Translations under genes and position numbers: made by a program
In this document: piece by piece, positions 1 through 6,843 of the stretch
Layout of the letters: each line of letters starts with the position of its first letter
Numbering within the stretch: position 1 is the stretch's first letter
The notes under the pieces: generated by a model
Told to the model about the DNA's origin: nothing
Database searches by the model: none
The model's input: only the letters and a program-made list of their open reading frames with translations
Source of the DNA: Planctomycetota bacterium
GTDB lineage: Bacteria > Planctomycetota > UBA1135 > GCA-002686595
Reading direction: 5' to 3'
NCBI GenBank assembly: GCA_021776885.1
Contig: JAJFFA010000952.1
Location: 1 to 8,171, forward strand
Length of the DNA: 8,171 bases

Positions 1-1969
1 TCGGGCTGAAGAACTCGAGGCGTCGACTGGGCGTGTCGAAGCCGACCTTGCGCCCACCCTCCTCCAGGTCGAGGCCGGGCTGGTCCGCCGCGCTCTCCAC
101 GTCGTAGCGCTTCTGGCCCTGGTAGGGCACCGCGAAGGCACCGTAGCGGCGCATGTAGGCGAGGGGCTCGAGGTCCTCCTTGGCCGCTGCCTCCGCCAGC
201 CCGGGCACCGTCTCGAAGACGTCCGCCCAGTACTCGTCCATCGTCATCGGCTGGCCGGCGCGCGTCTTGCTCTCGAAGTACTTCGAGATCCCGCGCGATC
301 CATCCGGGTCGATGCGGAAGGTCAGGGCGATCCAGAACTCCGCCTCCTCCCAGACCTGGCCCGGGTTCGTGCCCAGGGTTTGCTCCGGATTGGTGCCCGT
401 CTCGAGGCGCTCGAACTCACGCAGCACGGGCTGACGGAAGCCGATCCAGGTCCCGGCGTGGGTCTCCTGGCTCATCAGGTCGTGGCGCTCGGGCGCCAGC
501 CCCATGGGCAGGACGTAGTCGGCCCACTGCGCGGTCTCGGACCAGGTCGGCGAGAGGGCCACGTGCAGCCCGATCTTGTCCTCGTCCTCGAGCATCTCGA
601 TCCACGAGCAGCCGTCGGGGTTGGTCCAGACCGGGTTGTAGACGCGGGTGAAGTAGACGTCGATCTTCGACTTCTGACGCTCCAGGAGGTGCGGCAGGAG
701 GAAGCTCATCTCGTAGTGCGCCAGGGGGTACTCGCGCGGCCACTGGCGCTCGTTCCAGCGCTCGATGGGCGGCGGCATGTCCGTCGGGTGCGGGTGTGCC
801 TTGTCCCACGAGTTGGGGTTGAGCCCACCCGGCGTGCCGACGGAGCCCGAGAGCACGTGCAGGAAGAGCAGCGCGCGCGCGATCTGCCAGCCGCCCAGGT
901 TGCCGGACGCGGCGTTGCGCCAGAGGTGGCTGGCGAACTGGCTGCCCGCGTTCGCGATCTCGTCGGCGAGGATGCGCACCGTGCCCGGCTCGACCTTGCA
1001 CTCGGCCTCGGCGAACTCCGGCGTGTACTCGGCGTAGGTCTCCTCGAGCTTCTCGATGTAGCGCTCGAAGGTGCCCGGGCCGTCCGCGTCGGTGGCGTCG
1101 AGCCAGGCCTTCCAGTTCGTCCAGCGGCGCACGAACTCGGCGTCGAAGCGCTTGGCTATCAGGAGCTCGCGCGCCACGGCGAGCAGGAGCGCCGCCTCGG
1201 TCCCCGGCCAGGAGGAGATCCAGTGGGTCGCGTGGGTGGACGTGTTCGAGAGCCGCGTATCGATCACGGCGATGCGCGCGCCGTCCGTCTTGGCGTCGAT
1301 GATGCGCTGCGCGTGGGGGTTGAAGTAGTGCCCCGTCTCGAGGTGCGCAGAGAGCAGCAGGACGAACTTCGTGTCCTTGTAGTCGGGGGACGGCCGGTCG
1401 GCCCCGAACCACAGGGTGTAGCCCAGGCGCGCGGAGGCGCTGCAGACGTTGGTGTGGCTGTTGTGCCCGTCGATGCCCCAGGCCTGGAGCATGCGCAGCA
1501 TGAAGTGGTCCTCGCCGGGCCGGCCGACGTGGTAGACGACCTCGTCCTGGCGCTCTTCATCGAAGGCGCGCGCGATGCGGCCGCCGATGTCGTCGAGGGC
1601 CTCTTCCCACGAGACGGGCACGAACTCGCCGCTGCCCCGCGGCCCCTTGCGCTTCAGGGGCGTCAGGATGCGCTGGGGGTCGTTGACCTGGTTGATCGTC
1701 GCCGGGCCCTTGGCGCAGGTCCGTCCGCGGCTGCCCGGGTGCACCGGGTTGCCCTCGAACTTCTGGATCTTGCCGGTGGCCTTGTCGACGAAGGCCAGGA
1801 GGCCGCAGGCCGACTCACAGTTGAAGCAGATCGTGGGTACGCAGCGGTAGTGGCGCTCCTTCTTCTTGGGCCACGCCTTGGCGTCGTACTCCATCCAGTC
1901 CGCCCACTGCTCCGGGGGCGGGCCAACCGACAGCTCCCAGTCACTCTTCCGCGTCTCGGGTCCGCTCAT
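1..1969 (-). CDS. Molybdopterin oxidoreductase catalytic subunit (Mo-bisPGD, PsrA/PhsA-like), C-terminus cut by window edge
   Basis: Seen: an uninterrupted frame of 656 codons from ATG at 1969 to the left edge. The N-terminus has a cluster motif C48-x2-C51-x3-C55-x29-C85 followed by K87, the pattern for the proximal [4Fe-4S] cluster of the DMSO reductase superfamily. C176, in HTNVCSASARLG, sits where PsrA/PhsA/NapA-type enzymes carry the cysteine ligand to molybdenum. Later family signatures are PGTEAALLLAVA (about 255-266), SGSVGTPGGLN (about 374-384) and ADYVLPMGLAPERHD (about 483-497). The visible end, GFDTPSRRLEFFSP, normally precedes the C-terminal dinucleotide-binding domain, so about 100-200 residues are missing. 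No twin-arginine signal precedes C48. Known: such subunits perform two-electron oxidoreduction and pass electrons to a ferredoxin-type subunit. Context: the start overlaps the upstream gene's stop as ATGA, and there is no good Shine-Dalgarno site, so translation is probably coupled. The substrate (polysulfide, thiosulfate, formate or other) is not determinable here. The family assignment is firm. Confidence 0.93.
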   Translation of the reverse strand, partial: MSGPETRKSDWELSVGPPPEQWADWMEYDAKAWPKKKERHYRCVPTICFNCESACGLLAFVDKATGKIQKFEGNPVHPGSRGRTCAKGPATINQVNDPQRILTPLKRKGPRGSGEFVPVSWEEALDDIGGRIARAFDEERQDEVVYHVGRPGEDHFMLRMLQAWGIDGHNSHTNVCSASARLGYTLWFGADRPSPDYKDTKFVLLLSAHLETGHYFNPHAQRIIDAKTDGARIAVIDTRLSNTSTHATHWISSWPGTEAALLLAVARELLIAKRFDAEFVRRWTNWKAWLDATDADGPGTFERYIEKLEETYAEYTPEFAEAECKVEPGTVRILADEIANAGSQFASHLWRNAASGNLGGWQIARALLFLHVLSGSVGTPGGLNPNSWDKAHPHPTDMPPPIERWNERQWPREYPLAHYEMSFLLPHLLERQKSKIDVYFTRVYNPVWTNPDGCSWIEMLEDEDKIGLHVALSPTWSETAQWADYVLPMGLAPERHDLMSQETHAGTWIGFRQPVLREFERLETGTNPEQTLGTNPGQVWEEAEFWIALTFRIDPDGSRGISKYFESKTRAGQPMTMDEYWADVFETVPGLAEAAAKEDLEPLAYMRRYGAFAVPYQGQKRYDVESAADQPGLDLEEGGRKVGFDTPSRRLEFFSP

Positions 1970-3543
1970 GAGATCGGCAGCGCCTGTCCGGCGCGCACGG
2001 TGATGTCTTCCTCGACGGCCAGACCAATCAGCGCCAGCAGCCCGGCGGGCGGGGCGAGAAAGGGGATGAACATCAAGACCAGGGGCAGGGCGACGCCGAC
2101 GATCAAGCCAACGTAGTGGTGCAGGATGGCGTAGGGGCCGTGGCTGACCAGGCGCGCGGCGCGCGCGTACTCGGCCTCGCGGCCGGCGGGGGCCAGGCGC
2201 CCTTCAAACAGGGCAAAGGCGCCGTGGCCGAGCAGCGCCAGGACGAAGATCGCCTTCAGCAGCACGCCGCCCACGCCGCACAGGGCCGCTGTCGCCGCGC
2301 CGGCCAGCAGGGCCTGGAACGCCAGATGGGCCCAGAGCCCGCGCTTCATCCAGAGCACGCGACCCTTGGCCTGCCCGAAGAGCCAGCCCGTGTAGGCCGC
2401 GGTCCAGCCGCCGAGCACCGTTCCCAGCACCAGCAGCGTCCAGCCCAGAGCGCCGTAGCCGTCGTCGAAGACGCCGGCTAGTCCCGCGGCGATCCAGCCG
2501 ACCAGGAGCGCCGAGTAGGCCACGATCACGAAGGTGCCGCGCGCCAGCCACGAGTCCCAGTTGGGTCGCAGCAGGATCTTCCAGAAGCGATCCGGACGCT
2601 TGAGGTCGGCCACCAGCAGTCCGCCGGTCAGGCCCAGGAAGAGCAACGCAACCAGGGCCGGAGCCAGGGCCTGGACGCGGTCCATGGCGCCGCCGAAGGG
2701 GCGCGCCCAGAGCGCGAGGGCACCCACGGGGAAGACCCCCGCGGCGAGGGACTTGGCCAGGAGGTAGCCGGTGATCTTGGCGCCCCAGAGCTGCTTGCGC
2801 GGCACGTCGTATACCGTCCGCGCGCGCGCCTTGTGCTCGAGGGCCTCGAAGACCTGGGCGTCGACCCGCGGGCCCTCGGGGCGCTGGGACCAGATCGTGC
2901 CCGTGGCCAGGGTCGTCTGCGCGGGATCGATTCCGGGCTCGGACACCTCGCGGTAGAACACGTTGGGGCCCGTCCCGGCCTCGGTCTTGCGCGCCGACAG
3001 GTCGTACTCCTCGCGCATGCGCGAGACGCGGCTCTCCGGATCGTGGAAGTCCCCCGGAATGATCGCCTCCGTGGGGCAGACGACGGCACACGCGGGCGCC
3101 AGCCCCAGCTCGGTGCGGTGGGCGCAGAAGTGACACTTCTCCGCCATGCCCGTGTCCTCGTTGAGGTAGAGCGCGTCGTAGGGGCAGCCGTGCATGCACG
3201 CCTTGCACCCGATGCAGTGCGCCGAGTCGATGTCGACGATGCCGTCCGGGCGCTTGTCGAGCGCCGTGACCGGGCAAATCGTCACGCAGGGCGCGTCCGT
3301 GCACTGGTTGCAACGCAGCACGGAGAACGAGCGCCGGACCTCCGGAAAATCGCCCTCCTCGACGTACTTGACCCAGGTCCGGAAGTCCCCCAGGGGGACC
3401 TCGTTCTCGGATTTGCACGCGACTGTGCAGGCGTGGCAGCCAATGCACCGCGAATGATCGATGACGAAACCGAGCTGCAACGAATCAGGGCGGGGCAGGG
3501 GGCCAGCGGGAGTCGAAGAGGGCGGGGAGTGTACCCGAATCAA
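1966..3543 (-). CDS. Fused electron-transfer/membrane subunit: four-cluster ferredoxin (PsrB/DmsB-type) plus NrfD/PsrC-type anchor
   Basis: Seen: 525 codons from TTG at 3543. Residues 25-160 hold four complete cysteine groups: C33/36/39/43, C78/81/86/90, C110/113/116/120 and C137/140/152/156, enough for four [4Fe-4S] clusters. A linker (about 161-250, including GTGPNVFYREV) leads to a membrane region from W253 to the end with about eight hydrophobic segments. It contains NrfD signatures: DLKRP at 313-317, YTGWLFGQAKGR, and a terminal VRAGQALPIS. Known: PsrB-like proteins carry electrons between the molybdenum subunit and a quinone site in the NrfD-like subunit; these are usually separate genes. 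No Tat signal is seen. Start: an in-frame TAG lies upstream. TTG 3543 has AAAGGGG just before it, though close. TTG 3480 would give MQLGFVIDHSRC, an equally natural start without the proline-rich leader. First gene of the operon; it overlaps the catalytic gene by 4 bp. Confidence 0.93.
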   Translation of the reverse strand: MIRVHSPPSSTPAGPLPRPDSLQLGFVIDHSRCIGCHACTVACKSENEVPLGDFRTWVKYVEEGDFPEVRRSFSVLRCNQCTDAPCVTICPVTALDKRPDGIVDIDSAHCIGCKACMHGCPYDALYLNEDTGMAEKCHFCAHRTELGLAPACAVVCPTEAIIPGDFHDPESRVSRMREEYDLSARKTEAGTGPNVFYREVSEPGIDPAQTTLATGTIWSQRPEGPRVDAQVFEALEHKARARTVYDVPRKQLWGAKITGYLLAKSLAAGVFPVGALALWARPFGGAMDRVQALAPALVALLFLGLTGGLLVADLKRPDRFWKILLRPNWDSWLARGTFVIVAYSALLVGWIAAGLAGVFDDGYGALGWTLLVLGTVLGGWTAAYTGWLFGQAKGRVLWMKRGLWAHLAFQALLAGAATAALCGVGGVLLKAIFVLALLGHGAFALFEGRLAPAGREAEYARAARLVSHGPYAILHHYVGLIVGVALPLVLMFIPFLAPPAGLLALIGLAVEEDITVRAGQALPIS

Positions 3544-3625
3544 CGCCCCTTTCGGTGCCCCCGAGCGCGGTCTTGGTGGCCTCCGCTATACTGCCCGGCC
3601 CTCTTGCCCCTTGAGCCGCTTCGCC
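3544..3625. promoter_or_regulatory. Divergent intergenic region between molybdoenzyme operon and TPR lipoprotein gene
   Basis: This 82-bp stretch is the only space from which both the leftward molybdoenzyme operon and the rightward lipoprotein genes can be transcribed, so it should hold two promoters or a shared control site. On the plus strand it contains TATACT (3587-3592). On the minus strand the overlapping bases read GTATAG. I see no convincing inverted repeat or known operator. If the minus-strand gene starts at TTG 3480 instead, the region is 145 bp. The role is inferred from gene layout. Confidence 0.6.
3587..3592 (+). promoter_or_regulatory. Candidate -10 element TATACT for the TPR/CRTAC1 lipoprotein genes
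   Basis: TATACT differs from the sigma-70 consensus TATAAT at one position and is conspicuous in very GC-rich surroundings. It lies 33 bp before the ATG at 3626, leaving a leader of about 25 nt if used. No good -35 hexamer is found 15-19 bp upstream: the sequence there is GC-rich and the nearest TTG (3573) is too close. The call therefore rests on one hexamer and its position. Confidence 0.4.
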
Positions 3626-5101
3626 ATGCAGCGTTCCGCGTTCCCCACCCTCTTCCTCGCGCTGTTCCTGGGCGCCTGTAGCGACAGCGCCGACTCGAAA
3701 GGGTCGGCGCCCGCCCCGGCCGATCCGGCTGCAGGCTCCGCCTCGTCCACGGACAGTGCCCCGGCCCGCGACCCGCTGGCCGTCGTCACCCTCGAGAACA
3801 CGGCCAACATGGACCCCGAGGTCGTGGCCCTGGTCGAGAAGCAAGTCGAGCTCGTGCGCCAGAGCCCGGCTGACCCGCAGGTTCGCGGCAACCTGGGCCT
3901 GGTGTACGAGGCGAACACGATGTGGGTCGAGGCCCAGGCCACCTACACCCAGGCCGCCGCCCTGTGCGACGAGAAGCAGCCCGAAGCCGGCTGGCTCTAT
4001 CGCCGCGCGATCATGCAGCGCATGAACGGCGACCTGGCCGGGGGCCTCGAGACCATGCGCGGCGTCGCCAGCGTCTTCACGCGCACCCCTTCGATCCAGG
4101 CACGGCTGGGCGAGATGGCCTTCGAGTCGGGCCTCTTCGAAGAGGCCGCCAGCGCCTACCAGCGCGGCGCGGACGTCGACCCGCGCGTCCCCCACGGCAG
4201 CCTGGGCCTGGCCCGCGTGCGCCTGGCCCAGGACCGCCCCCAGGAGGCGGTCGACCTGATCCTGCCCCTGCTCGAGAAGAATCCCAACTACGTCGCCGGG
4301 CGCTTCACCCTGGGGCAGGCCTACCGTGCGCTGGGACGTACCGAGGAGGCCGCGGCGGAGCTCGCCGTCGGCGTCGACAGCCGCGCGGGCTACCCCCTCG
4401 ATCCGCACACGACCCAGCTGCGTGAGTACGCGGCCGGCTTCGGCCGGCGCATGGGTCTGGTCGAGAACCTGATCCTGGCCGGCGAGCTGACCGAGGCCCT
4501 CAACCGGCTCGAGAAGCTGCGCGAGGAGCATCCGGACAAGTACCACGTGGTCAACCTGATGGCCCGCGTCTACATGGTCTCGGGGGGCATGCAGGAGGCC
4601 TACCAGCTGCTGCAGGAGAGCGTGGCCCTGGACCCCGGCGCCCACGCCACGCGCACCGAGCTGTGCGCCGCCGCGCTCAACACGGGTCGCGTCGACGAGG
4701 CCCTCGTGCAGGCCAATGCCGCCATCGAGATCGCACCCCAGCTGGGCTCTTCCTATTACTTCCGCGGCCTGGTGCACATGCAGGCCAACCGGCTGCAGGA
4801 GGCCCTGGCCGACTTCGAGCTGGCCGAGAAGAAGGGCGCCACCAACCCCGAGCTGTTCTTCCACTCCGCCCGCATCTACGCCAGCATCGGCCAGATGGAG
4901 GGCGCCCTGCGCTACGCGGCCCTCGCCGCTCAGAAGGCGCCCCGCAACTACACGATGCACCTGCTCCTGGCCCAGATTCACGCCACCGCCGGCAACCTGA
5001 TCGGAGCGCGCAAGGCCTTCGGGCGCGCCCAGGCCCTGAACCCCACGGACCCCGACGTGCTGCAACTGGCCCGCGCCCTCGACGAGCTGGAGGGTCGCTA
5101 G
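3626..5101 (+). CDS. TPR-repeat lipoprotein
   Basis: Seen: 491 codons. The start at ATG 3626 is chosen because it begins a lipoprotein signal peptide: MQRS, a hydrophobic stretch, then lipobox LGAC with C18 as the lipidated residue. The frame stays open upstream to an ATG at 3461, but that would bury the signal 55 residues inside. S19 follows the cysteine, consistent with outer-membrane sorting by the enterobacterial rule, which may not hold here. A low-complexity Ala/Ser/Pro/Asp linker (about 19-50) leads into roughly ten or more 34-residue TPR units filling about 70-476, for example GRTEEAAAELAVGVDSRAG and GRVDEALVQANAAIEIAP. Known: TPR arrays are protein-binding scaffolds, and TPR lipoproteins are often encoded beside FG-GAP/ASPIC-UnbV proteins. 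Inference: it binds the product of the next gene at the envelope. No strong Shine-Dalgarno site precedes the start. The substrate or process is unknown. Confidence 0.9.
   Translation: MQRSAFPTLFLALFLGACSDSADSKGSAPAPADPAAGSASSTDSAPARDPLAVVTLENTANMDPEVVALVEKQVELVRQSPADPQVRGNLGLVYEANTMWVEAQATYTQAAALCDEKQPEAGWLYRRAIMQRMNGDLAGGLETMRGVASVFTRTPSIQARLGEMAFESGLFEEAASAYQRGADVDPRVPHGSLGLARVRLAQDRPQEAVDLILPLLEKNPNYVAGRFTLGQAYRALGRTEEAAAELAVGVDSRAGYPLDPHTTQLREYAAGFGRRMGLVENLILAGELTEALNRLEKLREEHPDKYHVVNLMARVYMVSGGMQEAYQLLQESVALDPGAHATRTELCAAALNTGRVDEALVQANAAIEIAPQLGSSYYFRGLVHMQANRLQEALADFELAEKKGATNPELFFHSARIYASIGQMEGALRYAALAAQKAPRNYTMHLLLAQIHATAGNLIGARKAFGRAQALNPTDPDVLQLARALDELEGR
5089..5094 (+). promoter_or_regulatory. 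Shine-Dalgarno site for the FG-GAP/ASPIC-UnbV gene
   Basis: GGAGGG lies inside the last codons of the TPR gene, 7 nt before the ATG at 5102. It is the clearest ribosome binding site in the window and fixes the start immediately after the preceding TAG stop. Confidence 0.75.
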
Positions 5102-6805
5102 ATGTCCCTCCTCCGATCCCCCCGCGTTCTGCTCTCCCTCGGCTCGATCCTCCTGGGTCTGGCCGCCTGCAGCTCCGAGACCGAGAGCGACAAGGCGCCC
5201 GCCAGCGGCAACGCGGCGCCGCCGTCCATGGCGACCTGGTTTGAGGAGAGCGCCGCCGCCGCGGGGGTCGACTTCAAGCACGAGAGCGGTGCCGACGGCG
5301 AGCACTGGTTCCCCGAGATCATGGGGGGTGGCGTCTGCCTGTTCGACTACGACGCGGACGGCGACCTCGACCTCTACGTCGTCCAGAGCGGTGACCTGAA
5401 GGCCAGCGGCGCTGCGACCAACCGGCTGTTTCGGAACGACGGGGCGGGCCAATTCGATGACGTCACTGGCGCCGCTGGTGTGGGCCACGCCGGCTACGGC
5501 ATGGGCGCCTGCACGGGCGACTACGACGGGGACGGGGACACGGACCTGTACGTCACCAACGTCGGCCCGAACGCCCTCTTCCGGAACGAAGGCGACGGCA
5601 CCTTCCGCGAAGTCGCGGCGCAGGCCGGAGTCGACCACGCGGGCTGGGGCACCAGCTGCGCGTTCCTCGACTACGACCTCGACGGGCTCGCGGACCTGTT
5701 CCTGGCCAACAACCTGGTCTGGTCGCCGCAGATCGAGCAGGCCTGCTTCAACTACTACGGCGAAGAGGACTACTGCAGTCCCAACAACTACAACGCACCG
5801 GCCCCCGACGTGCTTTACCACGGCAAGGCCACGGGAGTGTTCGAGGACGTCAGCGCCGCAAGCGGTATCTCGACCAGTTTCGGCAACGGCCTGGGCGTGG
5901 TGGTCGGCGACTACGACAACGACGGCGACCCGGACCTGTACGTGGCCAACGATGCTCGCCCGAACCAGCTCTGGCGCAACGAGGGTGGGACCAAGTTCAC
6001 GGATCAGGCGCTGATCTCCGGGACCGCGGTCAACGGCGACGGGGCGGCCGAGGCCGGCATGGGCGTGCAGTTCGTCGACGCCGAGAACGACGGCGACCTC
6101 GACCTGTTCATGACGCACCTGCGCAACGAGTCGAACACCTTCTACGTCAATCAGGGCGGCGGCTTCCGCGACATGACTCGCGTGACCGGGATGCTCGGTC
6201 GCAGCCTGAAGTTCACCGGCTTCGGAACGGGCTTCGCGGACTTCGACCACGATGGCGAGCTGGATCTGTTCATCGCCAACGGCGCGGTGCAGCGCTGGAA
6301 GCAGCCCTTCGATCCGGCGAACCCCTACGCCGAGGCCAACCTCTTGTTCCGCGGCATGGGCGGGACGCAGTTCGAGGAGATCGCCGACGCGGGGCTGGCG
6401 GCTCCGCTCCTGGGCACCAGCCGCGGGGCGGCCTTCGGGGACCTCGACGCCGACGGCGACATCGACGTGGTCGTCGTCGAGCTCGATGGCGACCTGCGCG
6501 TGCTGAAGAACGTCGCCCCCAAGATCGGCGGCTGGGTGCGCTTCGCCGTGCTGGACGGCGGGGACCAGAAAGCCCTCGGAGCGCGTGTGCGCGTGAAGTC
6601 GTCGGGAGCCGAGTACTGGCGTGTGGCCCACCCGGCCTACAGCTACCTGTCCAGCAACGACCCTGGAGTGCACTTCGGCCTGTCGACGAGCACGCAGGTC
6701 GACGAGGTGCTCGTGATCTGGAACGGTGGCACGCGCGAGGTCTTCGGTCCCTTCCCCGCGGGCGCGGTGCACGAGCTGCGCGCTGGCGCGGGCCGGGCCG
6801 AGTGA
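5102..6805 (+). CDS. FG-GAP/VCBS-repeat lipoprotein with C-terminal ASPIC/UnbV domain (CRTAC1-like)
   Basis: Seen: 567 codons. The signal peptide ends in lipobox GLAAC, with C23 lipidated. Seven acidic loops of the D-x-D-x-D-G-x-x-D type mark the blades of an FG-GAP beta-propeller, starting near residues 82, 140, 190, 270, 326, 380 and 447 (for example DYDADGDLDLYV and DYDNDGDPDLYVAND). These loops bind calcium in integrin-like propellers. Loops 3 and 5 deviate (DYDLDGLAD, DAENDGDLD). A cysteine pair C215-x9-C225, followed by a Pro and a D-x-LY motif, matches the insertion common in CRTAC1-type proteins and could form a disulfide. The C-terminus (about 490-562), with GARVRVKSSG, SSNDPGVHFGLS and VLVIWNGG, is the ASPIC/UnbV domain. 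Known: the family is extracellular or envelope-located, with no established biochemical role in bacteria. The gene abuts the TPR lipoprotein gene with no spacer. Family assignment is firm; the role is unknown. Confidence 0.93.
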   Translation: MSLLRSPRVLLSLGSILLGLAACSSETESDKAPASGNAAPPSMATWFEESAAAAGVDFKHESGADGEHWFPEIMGGGVCLFDYDADGDLDLYVVQSGDLKASGAATNRLFRNDGAGQFDDVTGAAGVGHAGYGMGACTGDYDGDGDTDLYVTNVGPNALFRNEGDGTFREVAAQAGVDHAGWGTSCAFLDYDLDGLADLFLANNLVWSPQIEQACFNYYGEEDYCSPNNYNAPAPDVLYHGKATGVFEDVSAASGISTSFGNGLGVVVGDYDNDGDPDLYVANDARPNQLWRNEGGTKFTDQALISGTAVNGDGAAEAGMGVQFVDAENDGDLDLFMTHLRNESNTFYVNQGGGFRDMTRVTGMLGRSLKFTGFGTGFADFDHDGELDLFIANGAVQRWKQPFDPANPYAEANLLFRGMGGTQFEEIADAGLAAPLLGTSRGAAFGDLDADGDIDVVVVELDGDLRVLKNVAPKIGGWVRFAVLDGGDQKALGARVRVKSSGAEYWRVAHPAYSYLSSNDPGVHFGLSTSTQVDEVLVIWNGGTREVFGPFPAGAVHELRAGAGRAE

Positions 6806-6843
6806 GGTCCCGCGCGCCACCCGCGCGCAGGACCAGCTGCGGC

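Noticed and set aside
417..1412. A 331-codon minus-strand frame inside the catalytic subunit
   Set aside because: It lies in another frame of the same strand. The frame beginning at ATG 1969 stays open throughout and carries all family motifs; this one gives Arg/Pro/Ala-rich sequence.
380..2116. A 578-codon plus-strand frame opposite the molybdoenzyme genes
   Set aside because: It is antisense to the catalytic subunit's clear Cys and Mo-site motifs and runs across the junction with the fusion gene. The product is repetitive Val/Arg/Leu/Gly sequence with no recognisable fold.
2204..3448. A 414-codon minus-strand frame within the ferredoxin-NrfD gene
   Set aside because: It is a frame-shifted shadow of the fusion gene, with Arg/Gly/Pro-rich composition and no cluster motifs or membrane segments.
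3461..3625. N-terminal extension of the TPR lipoprotein from ATG 3461
   Set aside because: It would put 55 residues before a complete lipoprotein signal peptide and overlap the divergent gene. ATG 3626 is the natural start.
3485..6820. A 1111-codon open frame on the minus strand, antisense to both lipoprotein genes
   Set aside because: It spans two genes with firm homology and signal peptides on the plus strand. Its product is Val/Ala/Gly/Arg/His-rich without domains. Such long antisense frames are expected in GC-rich genes because stop codons are rare opposite biased codons.
6802..6843. GTG start for the uncharacterised gene, overlapping the previous stop as GTGA
   Set aside because: Translational coupling is possible, but the extra 14 residues are Arg/Pro-rich and non-domain-like, and ATG 6844 has a modest AGGA upstream. 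Kept as an alternative only.
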